This document shows positions 47,383 through 56,231 of a stretch of DNA of 64,000 nucleotides, in pieces (within the stretch, counting starts at the first letter, position 1; every line of letters begins with the position of its first letter). The notes under the pieces were generated by a model, which ran no database searches, had not been told where the DNA came from, and worked only from the letters and a program-made list of their open reading frames with translations. Origin of the DNA: Rhodovulum sp. 12E13. Its GTDB lineage: Bacteria > Pseudomonadota > Alphaproteobacteria > Rhodobacterales > Rhodobacteraceae. The stretch is from the NCBI RefSeq assembly GCF_003340565.1, contig NZ_QPLK01000015.1, positions 42,399 to 106,398 of the forward strand. The letters run 5' to 3'. The position numbers and the translations under genes are program-made.

Positions 47383-48225
47383 GTGGGCGAGGATCGGTAC
47401 GAGGCGCTGAGAGACGACCGTGGCAACAAGGACCGGTCGATCGCCCGTCCGGGCGGCGGGACGCTGGCGTCGGCGGGCACCGAGACCGAGGCGCGCGCCG
47501 TGCCCGGGCACGCCGGAGAGCCGATGCTGATCGGCGACGCGATGACGGGCGGCTACGGGCGGGGCGCCGACATCCTGACCGAGTGCACCATCGCCGTCGA
47601 CCGGGGGAAGATCAGCGTGATCGTGGGGCCGAACGGCGCCGGCAAGTCGACGGCGATGAAGGCGGTCTTCGGCATGCTCGACGTGCGCGCGGGCCAGGTG
47701 CGGCTGGGCGGGCGCGACATCACCCGGCTGACGCCGCAGGCGCGGGTGGCCGCCGGCATGGCGTTCGTGCCGCAGACCTCGAACATCTTCACCTCGATGA
47801 CGGTCGAGGAGAACCTCGAGATGGGCGCGTTCCTGCGGCGCGACGACATCGGCGAAACGATGGAGCAGGTCTACGACCTGTTTCCGATCCTGCGCGAGAA
47901 GCGGCGGCAGGCGGCGGGCGAGCTGTCGGGCGGGCAGCGCCAGCAGGTCGCCGTGGGGCGGGCGCTGATGACCAGGCCCACCGTGCTGATGCTCGACGAG
48001 CCGACCGCGGGGGTGAGCCCCATCGTGATGGACGAGCTGTTCGACCGGATCATCGAGGTGGCGCGCACCGGCATATCCATCCTGATGGTCGAGCAGAACG
48101 CACGGCAGGCGCTCGAGATCGCGGATACGGGCTACGTGCTCGTGCAGGGGCGCAACGCCTATACCGGGACGGGCGCCGAACTGCTGGCCGACCCGGAGGT
48201 GCGCCGGTCTTTCCTGGGCGGGTGA
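47383..48225 (+). CDS. livF: ABC transporter ATP-binding protein LivF-type, N-terminally extended
   Basis: The ATPase has Walker A GPNGAGKST, LSGGQRQQVAVG, Walker B VLMLDEPTAGVSP and C-terminal LLADPEVRRSFLGG. From a GTG at 47383 it has 280 residues, about 45 more than usual. The extension (for instance YEALRDDRGNKDRS) has coding-like GC-rich third positions and AAGAGG lies before the GTG, so I accept it. An ATG at 47524 with GGAG would give a standard 233-residue protein. An upstream TTG at 47359 lies inside the repeat element and is unlikely. Confidence 0.88.
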   Translation: MGEDRYEALRDDRGNKDRSIARPGGGTLASAGTETEARAVPGHAGEPMLIGDAMTGGYGRGADILTECTIAVDRGKISVIVGPNGAGKSTAMKAVFGMLDVRAGQVRLGGRDITRLTPQARVAAGMAFVPQTSNIFTSMTVEENLEMGAFLRRDDIGETMEQVYDLFPILREKRRQAAGELSGGQRQQVAVGRALMTRPTVLMLDEPTAGVSPIVMDELFDRIIEVARTGISILMVEQNARQALEIADTGYVLVQGRNAYTGTGAELLADPEVRRSFLGG

Positions 48226-48479
48226 GGCGATGTCGTCCCGCGTGATCGACACGATCTGCCGCCGCCCGGGGCGGCGGCGCGCCGGGCGCCCGATTTGCGG
48301 GCGCTTGCTGCGCCCGGCGCCGGGAATGATGCAATTTCTCCACGTTCGGCACGCGGTATCCATGCCTCCCCTGCAATTGTTCCTTCGCGATGCCCGGATT
48401 CGGCCACAGGCTGCTCGGGCCGGCGCGGCGGCGGGCAGCCCCGCCCCCTGCCCCGCCGGCGGGGATCGAGGGGACCGCC

Positions 48480-48893
48480 ATGATACTGCCGATCGTGATG
48501 TCGCTCGCGCTGGCGACGACTGCCGAGATGGAGCCCAGCCGCAGCTTCTGCGCCTTTCCGAACGGGTCTGCGGGTGGGGACGCCGCGGCCGGGGAGATGC
48601 TGCAGGTCAGCCTGGAGGCCGACCGCGCCCGACCACGCAGCCGGCTGGTCTGGCTGGAGGTGGGGGCGCACCGCATCCGGGGTCGCTCGATGCCGCTCAG
48701 GGCGGGGGAGATCGACGGCGCGGCGAGCCTCGTCATCCTGTCGGAGGAGATCGCGGGCGAGCTGACGATCCGGCTCTCGGCCAACGGCAGCGCGGTGCTC
48801 GTGATCCTGCCCGAGGGCAGCGACGCGCCGATCGAGCGAACGGGGCGTTGCGGCGGGGTCTCGTCGCTCATGGCGGCACTGTCGTCGCGCTGA
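48480..48893 (+). CDS. Small exported protein in the liv cluster, first
   Basis: The 137-residue product has a likely signal peptide (MILPIVMSLALATTAEM) and a mature region of mixed beta character with two cysteines (RSFCAF and GRCGG). No family is recognised. GAGGGG precedes the ATG. It overlaps the following gene by 46 bp and is preceded by a 254-bp gap after livF. Its place within an amino-acid transporter operon suggests an envelope function, but this is inference. Confidence 0.6.
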   Translation: MILPIVMSLALATTAEMEPSRSFCAFPNGSAGGDAAAGEMLQVSLEADRARPRSRLVWLEVGAHRIRGRSMPLRAGEIDGAASLVILSEEIAGELTIRLSANGSAVLVILPEGSDAPIERTGRCGGVSSLMAALSSR

Positions 48894-49231
48894 TCGCGCT
48901 GTCGATCGGGGCGGCCGGGGCCGCCACGGCCGGCACCTATTCCTGCGCCTTCACGCGCGAATGCGTCGACGCCACGCCCTGCGCCGCGACCGACTACGCC
49001 TTCGCCGTCGAGACCGAGGAATTCGCCGCCCGCCTCGTGACGCCCGCCGAGACGGTGCGCGGCTCGCTCGGCCTGACGCCCGGCGGCGCGACCTTCGTGC
49101 TGGGCATCGCCGAGGGCGGCGTGCACCTGCTGACCGTGATGGACGCGGCCGGCACCGCCCGCTACACGGTGCACCTGCCCGCCCCGGGCCTTTCCATCAC
49201 CTATCACGGCACCTGCACCGCGTCGGAGTGA
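48848..49231 (+). CDS. Small exported protein in the liv cluster, second (TTG start)
   Basis: There is no ATG at the start, but a TTG at 48848 gives a perfect signal peptide (MRRGLVAHGGTVVALIALSI, cleavage near AATAG). The mature 100 residues have four cysteines, three of them in YSCAFTREC and DATPC, which may form disulfides, plus GTC at the end. The translation start lies inside the preceding gene (46-bp overlap), consistent with translational coupling. livH follows 5 bp after the stop. No family is recognised. Confidence 0.6.
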   Translation: MRRGLVAHGGTVVALIALSIGAAGAATAGTYSCAFTRECVDATPCAATDYAFAVETEEFAARLVTPAETVRGSLGLTPGGATFVLGIAEGGVHLLTVMDAAGTARYTVHLPAPGLSITYHGTCTASE

Positions 49232-49235
49232 GCGC

Positions 49236-50249
49236 ATGGACCTGTTGAACGCCTTCGTCGCCTTCGCCAACTTCGTGCTGATCCCGGCAACCGCCTATGG
49301 CGCGCAACTGGCGCTGGGCGCGCTGGGCGTGACGCTGATCTACGGCATCCTGCGGTTCTCCAACATCGCCCATGGCGACACGATGGCCTTCGGCACGATG
49401 GTGACGATCCTCGTGACCTGGGGCCTGCAGGGCATGGGCATGGACGGGATCGGGCCCCTGCCCACGGCGCTGCTCGCCCTGCCCGTGGGCATCGCCGCCT
49501 GCGCGCTGTGGCTGCTGGCCACCGACCGGGTCGTCTATCGCTTCTACCGGGCGCAGAAGGCGGCGCCCGTGATCCTGGTGATCGTGTCGATGGGGGTGAT
49601 GTTCGTCACCAACGGGGTAGTGCGCTTCGTCATCGGCACAGACGACCAGCGCTTTTCCGACGGCGAGCGCTTCATCATCTCGGCCCGCACCTTCCGCGAG
49701 ATGACCGGGCTGGAGGAGGGGCTGGCCTTCCGCACCAGCCAGGGCCTCACCATCGTGGTCGCGGCGGTGGCGGTGGCGCTGCTGTTCTGGTTTCTCAACC
49801 GCACGCGCACGGGCAAGTCGATGCGGGCCTTTTCCGACAACGAGGACCTGGCGCTGCTGTCGGGCATCAACCCCGAGCGAGTGGTCATGGTCGCCTGGCT
49901 GATCACGGCGGCGCTGGCGACGACGGCCGGCGTGCTCTACGGCCTCGACAAGTCGTTCATGCCGTTCACCTATTTCCAGCTTTTGCTGCCGATCTTCGCG
50001 GCGGCCGTGGTGGGGGGCCTTGGCAGCCCCCTCGGCGCCATCGCGGGCGGCTTCGTGATCGCCTTCTCCGAGGTGACGGTCACCTACGCCTTCCGCAAGG
50101 TGGTCAGCTATCTCGGCCCCGAGGAGTGGAGCCCCGACGGCCTGCTGCAGCTTCTGTCCACCGACTACAAGTTCGCGGTGTCCTTCGCGATCCTCGTGAT
50201 CGTGCTGATCTACAGGCCCACGGGCCTCTTCCGGGGGAAAGCGGTATGA
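49236..50249 (+). CDS. livH: Branched-chain amino-acid-type ABC transporter permease LivH
   Basis: The 337-residue membrane permease has GALGVTLIYGILRFSNIAHGD (split by helices) near residue 28 and the characteristic GLGSPLGAIAGG near residue 262. GGAG is found before the ATG. It overlaps livM by ATGA and forms a heterodimeric channel with it. The cytoplasmic loop GKSMRAFSDNEDLALLSGI (about residue 195) is the coupling helix. Confidence 0.92.
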   Translation: MDLLNAFVAFANFVLIPATAYGAQLALGALGVTLIYGILRFSNIAHGDTMAFGTMVTILVTWGLQGMGMDGIGPLPTALLALPVGIAACALWLLATDRVVYRFYRAQKAAPVILVIVSMGVMFVTNGVVRFVIGTDDQRFSDGERFIISARTFREMTGLEEGLAFRTSQGLTIVVAAVAVALLFWFLNRTRTGKSMRAFSDNEDLALLSGINPERVVMVAWLITAALATTAGVLYGLDKSFMPFTYFQLLLPIFAAAVVGGLGSPLGAIAGGFVIAFSEVTVTYAFRKVVSYLGPEEWSPDGLLQLLSTDYKFAVSFAILVIVLIYRPTGLFRGKAV

Positions 50250-51607
50250 GCGAGGCACGCATGGGCGGGGCCGCGTCGCAGCGGCAGGCACCGGGGCTGC
50301 TGGCCGAGGGGCCGGCGCGCACGGCGCTGCTGTTCGGGCTCGTGGCCGTGCTGTTCGTCGGCACCGGCCTCACGCAGTCGTGGAACACCACGCTCGCGAT
50401 CTTCAACATGGGGCTGGTCAGCGCGATCATGGCGCTCGGCGTCAACATGCAATGGGGGTACGCGGGCCTGTTCAACATCGGCGTGATGGGCTTCGTCGCG
50501 CTGGGAGGGCTGGCGGCAGTGCTCGTCTCGATGCCGCCCGTCCCCGGCGCGTGGGAGGCGGGCGGACCGCGGATGATCCTCGCGCTTCTGTCGGGCGCGG
50601 CCACGGTGGCGGCGGCCATCGCCGTGCAGAAGCGGATGCCGCCGGGCAAGCTGCGCGCCGTCGCGGTGGCAGCGGTGCTGGTGGGCGGCTTCGTGCTCTA
50701 CCGCGCGCTCTTCGACCCGGCGCGCGACGCGATCGAGGCGGTCAACCCGGCGCAGGCGGGCTATCTCGGCGGCCTCGGCCTGCCCATCGTGCTCGCCTGG
50801 CCCGTGGGCGGGCTGATCGCGGCAGGCGCGGCCTGGATCGTCGGCAAGACGGCGCTGGGCCTGCGCTCCGACTACCTCGCCATCGCGACGCTGGGGATCG
50901 CCGAGATCATCATCGCCGTGCTCAAGAACGAGGACTGGCTGGCGCGCGGGGTCAAGAACGTGTCGGGCCTGCCCCGGCCCGTGCCCTACGAGGTCGACCT
51001 GCAGCAGAGCCCGGCCTTCGTCGAGCGCGTCTCGGGCTGGGGCTTCGACCCGGTGATCGCCTCGTCGATCGCGGTCAAGCTCGGCTACGCGGGGCTGTTC
51101 ATCCTGGTGCTCGTGGTGCTGGTCGCGGCGGCGCAGGCGGCGCTCAACTCGCCCTGGGGGCGGATGATGCGCGCCATCCGCGACAACGAGACGGCGGCCG
51201 AGGCGATGGGCAAGGACGTCACGCGCCGCCACCTGCAGATCTTCATCCTCGGCTCGGCGATCTGCGGGCTGGCCGGCGCCATGATGACGACGCTCGACGG
51301 CCAGCTCACCCCCGGCTCGTACCAACCGCTGCGCTTCACCTTCCTCGTCTGGGTCATGGTGATCGTCGGCGGCTCGGGCAACAACCTCGGCGCGGTGCTC
51401 GGCGGCTTCCTGATCTGGTGGCTCTGGGTGATGGTCGAGCCGCTGGGCCAGGGCCTGATGGGCATCGTCACGGCGCCGATGCCCGACGGCTCGTGGCTCA
51501 AGGCGCACCTGCTCGACTCGGTGCAGTACATGCGCCTGTTCACCATGGGCCTCGTGCTGCTGCTGGTGCTGCGCTTCAGCCCGCGCGGGCTTCTGCCGGA
51601 GCGCTGA
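50246..51607 (+). CDS. livM: Branched-chain amino-acid-type ABC transporter permease LivM
   Basis: The 453-residue permease is longer than E. coli LivM because of an additional hydrophobic region (about residues 105-185) between the first and later helices. Hallmarks are NMQWGYAGLFNIGVMGF (about 67), RSDYLAIATLGIAEI (about 210) and the coupling loop GRMMRAIRDNETAAEAMGKD (about 310). It ends the operon, followed by a large inverted repeat. Confidence 0.93.
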   Translation: MSEARMGGAASQRQAPGLLAEGPARTALLFGLVAVLFVGTGLTQSWNTTLAIFNMGLVSAIMALGVNMQWGYAGLFNIGVMGFVALGGLAAVLVSMPPVPGAWEAGGPRMILALLSGAATVAAAIAVQKRMPPGKLRAVAVAAVLVGGFVLYRALFDPARDAIEAVNPAQAGYLGGLGLPIVLAWPVGGLIAAGAAWIVGKTALGLRSDYLAIATLGIAEIIIAVLKNEDWLARGVKNVSGLPRPVPYEVDLQQSPAFVERVSGWGFDPVIASSIAVKLGYAGLFILVLVVLVAAAQAALNSPWGRMMRAIRDNETAAEAMGKDVTRRHLQIFILGSAICGLAGAMMTTLDGQLTPGSYQPLRFTFLVWVMVIVGGSGNNLGAVLGGFLIWWLWVMVEPLGQGLMGIVTAPMPDGSWLKAHLLDSVQYMRLFTMGLVLLLVLRFSPRGLLPER

Positions 51608-51630
51608 GCGGGCGGCACCCGCGCGCCGTT

Positions 51631-51700
51631 TGCGTATTCTTAACAGAAAGAAGCCGGGCACGGTGCGCCACCCACGGCTTCTTTCTGTCGGAAATACGCA
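51631..51700. terminator. Large inverted repeat between livM and M32 carboxypeptidase
   Basis: Two 26-base arms (51631-51656 and 51675-51700) match at 22 positions; the inner part ACAGAAAGAAGCCG/CGGCTTCTTTCTGT is perfect. It lies between convergent genes and should act as a bidirectional terminator. The arms contain GTATT..ACAGAAAGAAG, resembling the second half of the ATATTT-AAGAAG intergenic elements. Confidence 0.8.
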
Positions 51701-51736
51701 TCTGCCGGCCGGCACGGCCGGGCGCGGCTTCGCGGG

Positions 51737-53233
51737 TCAGAGCCCGTAGAGGCGATGGAACTTGTCCTCGAGGTAGTCGAGCAGCGGCCCCTCGGAGACC
51801 GGCGCGCCGGTGGCGGCCTCGACCGTCTCGCGCGGCGGGCGCAGGCCGCCGTGGCGCTGAAGGCTCTCGCGCAGCCAGGCGGTGGCGCGGGTCGCCTCGC
51901 CGCGGGAGAGCGCCTCTTCCCAGTCTGGCACGGCGCTGCGCAGGGCGGCGAAGAGACAGCCGGCGTAGACGTTGCCGAGCGCGTAGGTGGGGAAGTAGCC
52001 GAACAGGCCGACCGACCAGTGCACGTCCTGCAGGACGCCGTGGGCGGCGTGGTCCACCTCGATCCCGAAATCGGCGGCGAAGCGGTCGTTCCACGCCGCC
52101 TCGAGATCGGCCGCCTGCAGCTCGCCCGCGATGAGCGCGCGCTCGAGGTCGAAGCGCAGAAGGACATGCAGGTTGTAGTGCACCTCGTCGGCCTCGGTGC
52201 GGATATGGCCAGTCTCGACGCGGTTGACGGCGCGGGCGAACTCTTCCGCGCTGCCGATCCCGATCTCGCCGAAGGTCTCGCGCATCCGCCCGTAGAGCCA
52301 GCCGCAGAAGGCAGGGGATCGGCCGAGCTGGTTTTCGTAGAGACGGCTCTGGCTCTCGTGGACGCCCATCGAGACGCCCTGCCCCAGCGGCGTGAGCAGG
52401 TAGGCGCGGTCGATCCCCTGTTCGTAGGCGGCGTGGCCCACCTCGTGGATGGTCGAATAGATCGCCCCCAGCGGATCGGCGGCGCTGGTGCGCGTGGTGA
52501 TGCGCACGTCGAGGCCGGACCCGCTGGAGAACGGGTGCACCGCGGTGTCGATCCGGCCATGGGCGAAATCGTAGCCGAAGGCCCGGGCGATCTCCTCCGT
52601 CAGCCGCATCTGCGCGGCCTCGTCGAAAGGGCCCGAGAGGCGCGGCGCCTCGCCCTCTGCGTCGAGAACGCAGGCACGCAGGTCCACGAGACGCGGCCGC
52701 AGCGCGCCGAACATCGTTTCGAGCTCGGCCGCCGTCATGCCCGGCTCGTAATCCTGCAGGAGCGCGTCGTAGCGGCTCTGGCCCGCCTCGCCCGCGCGCA
52801 GCGCGTCGGCCTCCTGCCGACGCAGTTGAAGCACCTGGTCAAGAACGGGCGCGAAAGCGCTGAAATCGCGGTCGGCGCGCGCCTCGGCCCATTGCCCCTG
52901 CGACAGAGAGGTGACGCGCGCGATCTCGGCGGCGAGATCGGCCGGTACCTTGACGTTGCGGGCATAGTCGCGCCGGATCAGCCGCAGCTGCGCCTGCCCT
53001 GCCGCGTCGGGCGCCTGGGCCGCCGCCAGCCATTCGCCGATGCGCGGGTCGGTGCGGCGGGCATGCAGCATCGACTCGAGCGCGCCCATTTCCTCGGCCC
53101 GCTGGGGCGCGGCGCCGCGGGGCATCATCGTCTCCTGGTCCCACGCGGTGCGGCCGGCGACGGCCGACAGGGCCATCGTCTGCCGGGTGAAGGACATCAG
53201 CGCGTCGAACGCCGCCTGACCCGTGCCTGTCAT
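51737..53233 (-). CDS. Carboxypeptidase M32 (thermostable carboxypeptidase Taq type)
   Basis: The 498-residue metallocarboxypeptidase has the zinc motif HEVGH (about residues 261-265) and a third ligand Glu in HESQSRLYEN. DETTMMP-like start (AWDQETMMP) and IRT-EADEVHYNLHV are M32 signatures. It removes C-terminal residues except proline and is cytoplasmic. Its start overlaps the ctaA stop (ATGA), so the two are translationally coupled. Confidence 0.92.
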   Translation of the reverse strand: MTGTGQAAFDALMSFTRQTMALSAVAGRTAWDQETMMPRGAAPQRAEEMGALESMLHARRTDPRIGEWLAAAQAPDAAGQAQLRLIRRDYARNVKVPADLAAEIARVTSLSQGQWAEARADRDFSAFAPVLDQVLQLRRQEADALRAGEAGQSRYDALLQDYEPGMTAAELETMFGALRPRLVDLRACVLDAEGEAPRLSGPFDEAAQMRLTEEIARAFGYDFAHGRIDTAVHPFSSGSGLDVRITTRTSAADPLGAIYSTIHEVGHAAYEQGIDRAYLLTPLGQGVSMGVHESQSRLYENQLGRSPAFCGWLYGRMRETFGEIGIGSAEEFARAVNRVETGHIRTEADEVHYNLHVLLRFDLERALIAGELQAADLEAAWNDRFAADFGIEVDHAAHGVLQDVHWSVGLFGYFPTYALGNVYAGCLFAALRSAVPDWEEALSRGEATRATAWLRESLQRHGGLRPPRETVEAATGAPVSEGPLLDYLEDKFHRLYGL

Positions 53234-54387
53234 CGTGCGCCGCTCCTGACCGACTCGGCCCAGGGGTAGCCTGCAAGGAAGCGCGCCCGCAGGATCGCGA
53301 CCCAGAGCGCCACCGCCGTGACCTGGTGCAGGATCGCCAGCTGCCAGGGCGCCGAGTTCATCACCGTGACGATGCCGAGCACCACCTGCACCAGCATCAG
53401 AGCCGCCACGTCGCCGAAGGCCCGGCGCGTGGCCCGATGCACCGACCGGCGCCCCACGGCCCATGCGGCGAGCCCGAGGATCAGCAGCAGGTAGCCCGCG
53501 ATCCGGTGCATGAATTGCACGAGGCCGTCGTTTTCGAAGAAATTGCGCCACACGGGCTCGAGCGCCAGCGGCCCCGGCGGCAGGATGCCCCCGGCCATCA
53601 GAGGCCAGTCGGTATAGTTTCGCCCCGCGTCTATGCCCGCGACCAGAGCGCCCAGCAGGATCTGCAGGAAGGCGAGGTGCATGACGCCCGTCGCGATCCC
53701 CCAGCGCCCCCGTTCGCGCGCGCGCTGCGCCTGGAGCAGTTCGGTCTGCGCGCGCCCGAGGCGGAAGATGTACCACGCCAGCAGCCCGAGGATGACGAAG
53801 GCGAGGCCGAGGTGGATCGCGAGGCGGTAGGAGGCGACGTCGAGCATGCCCGGCGCGAGACCGGAGGCGACCATCCACCACCCGATCGCCCCCTGCAGAC
53901 CGCCGAGCACGCCGAGGCCCAAGAGCCGCCCCGTCCACCCTGGCGGGATCTTCCGGGCGACAAGGAAGAAGAGAAAGCCGACGGCCCAGACCAGCCCGAT
54001 GAAGCGGCCGAGCTGGCGGTGCCCCCATTCCCACCAGTAGATCACCTTGAACTCGGCGAGGCTCATGCCGCGGTTCTGCAGCTGGTATTCGGGGATCTGC
54101 CGGTAGGCGTCGAACTCGCGCTGCCAATCCTCTGCGTTCATTGGGGGAATCGCGCCCGAGACAGGTGCCCACTCGGTGATCGAGAGGCCCGAGTCGGTCA
54201 GCCGGGTCAGCCCGCCCACGGCGATCATCACCACCACGAGCGCGAACAGCACCATCAGCCAGACGCGGATCGCGCCGCGCGCGCCGGTGCGGGCGGCCCG
54301 GTCGATCACGCCGGTCTGGCGGGGGGCGGTGCGGTCGGGCCCCTCGGTGCCGACCTCCTCGAAGATGCTGCGGGGTTTCTGCGCCAT
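53230..54387 (-). CDS. ctaA: Haem A synthase CtaA (COX15 type)
   Basis: The 385-residue eight-helix membrane protein oxidises haem O to haem A for aa3-type cytochrome oxidase. The four haem-ligand histidines are in WGHRQLGRFIG, AIHLGLAF, FMHRIAGY and ILHQVTAV. This is the long type 2 variant found in alphaproteobacteria and mitochondria. It overlaps the M32 carboxypeptidase gene. trmJ lies 24 bp upstream on the same strand. Confidence 0.94.
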   Translation of the reverse strand: MAQKPRSIFEEVGTEGPDRTAPRQTGVIDRAARTGARGAIRVWLMVLFALVVVMIAVGGLTRLTDSGLSITEWAPVSGAIPPMNAEDWQREFDAYRQIPEYQLQNRGMSLAEFKVIYWWEWGHRQLGRFIGLVWAVGFLFFLVARKIPPGWTGRLLGLGVLGGLQGAIGWWMVASGLAPGMLDVASYRLAIHLGLAFVILGLLAWYIFRLGRAQTELLQAQRARERGRWGIATGVMHLAFLQILLGALVAGIDAGRNYTDWPLMAGGILPPGPLALEPVWRNFFENDGLVQFMHRIAGYLLLILGLAAWAVGRRSVHRATRRAFGDVAALMLVQVVLGIVTVMNSAPWQLAILHQVTAVALWVAILRARFLAGYPWAESVRSGAR

Positions 54388-54411
54388 GGCCTGTCCTTCT
54401 TTTCCCGCGAG

Positions 54412-55179
54412 CTAGGCGGCGCCCGGCCCGCGGTCGACGTCGTCGATGTCGCGCCCCGCCGCTCCCGCCGGATCGCGGCGCGTGAGTTGCCGCAGCACCC
54501 CGTGCAGGATGCGCACGTCGCCGGGGGTCAGCGCGAGGCGCGAGAACATCGCCCGCAGGGTCTGCTTCATCCCCGGCGCCTTCTCGGGCGGGAAGAAGAA
54601 GCCTGCCTGCGCAAGCTTGTCCTCGTAATGGTCTGCGAGCCTTTCGATTTCCACCGCCTCGGCCCGGTCGGGCTCGACCCGCGCCGCATCGCCCCCCTTC
54701 TGCCGGCGCCACCCGTAGGCCATCAGCAGCACGCATTGCGCGAGGTTGAGCGAGAAGAACGCGGGATTGACCGGCACCGTCACGATCGCGGTCGCCCGCG
54801 CGATGTCGGCGTTCTCCAGCCCCGCGCGCTCGGGGCCGAACAGCACTGCCGGCCTTGCGCCCTCGGCCGCGAGAGCACGGGCCTCGGCCATCGCCTCCTC
54901 CGGGGTCAGCACCGGCAGGGTGATCTCGCGCGAGCGCGCGGTCGTGGCGTAGACGTGGGTGCAATCCGCCACGGCGCTGCCCACGTCGTCGAACAGGCCG
55001 GCGCGGTCGAGCACCTGCCCCGCGCCCGAGGCCATGGCGACGGCCTTCGGGTTCGGCCAGCCGTCGCGCGGGGCGACGAGCCGCATCCGCGACAGCTCGA
55101 AGTTCCACATCGCGCGCGCGGCGGCGCCGATGTTCTCGCCCATCTGCGGGCGCACAAGGATGAAGGCGGGCTCGGCCAT
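54412..55179 (-). CDS. trmJ: tRNA (cytidine/uridine-32) 2'-O-methyltransferase TrmJ
   Basis: The 255-residue SPOUT methyltransferase has an N-terminal PQMGENIGAAARAMWNF (about residues 10-26), FGPERAGLEN (about 110) and the trefoil-knot SAM loop VPVNPAFFSLNLAQCVLLM (about 135-153). TrmJ methylates position 32 of several tRNAs. The C-terminal 80 residues form the dimerisation tail. Met at 55179 is chosen; MCRSP upstream at 55194 is non-conserved. Confidence 0.9.
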   Translation of the reverse strand: MAEPAFILVRPQMGENIGAAARAMWNFELSRMRLVAPRDGWPNPKAVAMASGAGQVLDRAGLFDDVGSAVADCTHVYATTARSREITLPVLTPEEAMAEARALAAEGARPAVLFGPERAGLENADIARATAIVTVPVNPAFFSLNLAQCVLLMAYGWRRQKGGDAARVEPDRAEAVEIERLADHYEDKLAQAGFFFPPEKAPGMKQTLRAMFSRLALTPGDVRILHGVLRQLTRRDPAGAAGRDIDDVDRGPGAA

Positions 55180-55313
55180 GGGGCTCCTGCACATGTCGCG
55201 CGCCTGATACGCAGGGCGGAGGGGCGCCGCAAGCCGGGGCGGGAGCGCGCCCCCATGGTGCTCGCTGTCGCCCCGCGCTAAGGAGCGGCCCGCACCGCCA
55301 GGGAGAGGACGCC

Positions 55314-55922
55314 ATGGCCGAGCCGGACGCGCCGCAGATCTACCTCGTCAGCCCGCCCGAGATCGACGCGGGCTTTCCCGACCGCCTCGCCGCGCTGCTC
55401 GACGCCCGCCCCGTCGCCTGCCTGCGCCTCGCGCTCGCCACGCGCGACGAGGATACGCTGACCCGTGCCGCCGACGCGGTGCGCGGCGTGACCGAGGCGC
55501 GCGACGTGGCCCTGGTGGTCGCCGAGCATGTCGCGCTGGCCGGGCGGCTGGGCCTCGACGGCGTGCATCTGGCGGGCGCGCGCGGGGTGCGGGCCGCACG
55601 CAAGGCGCTGGGGGCCGACGCGATCGTGGGGGCCTTCTGCGGCGCCTCCCGTCACGACGGGATGAACGCGGGCGAGGCCGGGGCCGACTATGTCGCCTTC
55701 GGGCCCTGCTCCGGCGCCGGGCTCGGCGACGGCCAGATCGCCGGGGCCGACCTTTTCGGCTGGTGGTCCGAGATGATCGAGGTGCCCGTCGTGGCCGAGG
55801 GCGGCCTGACGGAAGACGCGGTGCGCACCCTCTGGCCGATCACCGATTTCCTCGCGTTCGGCGAGGAGGTCTGGCGCGCGGACGATCCAGCCGCTGCCCT
55901 CCGCGCCTTGCTGCCCGGCTGA
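55314..55922 (+). CDS. ThiE/TenI-like thiamine phosphate synthase family protein
   Basis: The 202-residue TIM-barrel protein resembles thiamine phosphate synthase, with LGLDGVHLAGARGVRAARKALG (divided between strands 4 and 5), GAFCGASRHDGMNAGEAGADYVAFGP and VVAEGGLTE. Pyrophosphate-binding residues of true ThiE are less clear: it lacks an obvious (S/T)TT loop, so it may be a TenI-type or other function. No other thiamine genes are near. It is divergent from trmJ. AGGGAGAGGA upstream supports the start. Confidence 0.75.
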   Translation: MAEPDAPQIYLVSPPEIDAGFPDRLAALLDARPVACLRLALATRDEDTLTRAADAVRGVTEARDVALVVAEHVALAGRLGLDGVHLAGARGVRAARKALGADAIVGAFCGASRHDGMNAGEAGADYVAFGPCSGAGLGDGQIAGADLFGWWSEMIEVPVVAEGGLTEDAVRTLWPITDFLAFGEEVWRADDPAAALRALLPG

Positions 55923-56231
55923 GCGCGGCGCCGCGCCGGCCTCGACCGGTCATCGACCGGCCCGCAGGACGGGCGCCCCACCGATTGCACCGCCCGCTTG
56001 CCCCGAGGGGCCGGGCGGATCACGCTTGCCGCCGCCCGCGAGGGCGGCTTTCTGGGGGTCTGCCCCGCTCCGCACGGCGCGCGAGGGGCTGTCGGGCTGT
56101 CCACCAGGGCTGCGGTCGCGGGGTGCGGGGCCGCGCCACGGTCGCTGCGCCCGCGCGCGCGGGCGCCGGGCCCAACGGAGCAAGGCGCGCACGCGCCGCG
56201 CGGAGGCGGGAGCGCCCCCGGGCGATCCTGC
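55923..56231. other. 309-bp gap between convergent genes, with hairpin
   Basis: I find no gene in this very GC-rich region; open frames are Arg/Pro/Gly-rich. It holds one terminator-like hairpin at 56031 (listed separately) and an additional imperfect stem at 55991-56017 (CGCCCG...CGGGCG). Confidence 0.5.
56031..56053 (+). terminator. Possible terminator for the ThiE-like gene
   Basis: The stem GCCGCCC/GGGCGGC with loop GCGA is followed by TTTCT. It lies 109 bp after the ThiE-like gene's stop codon. Confidence 0.45.
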
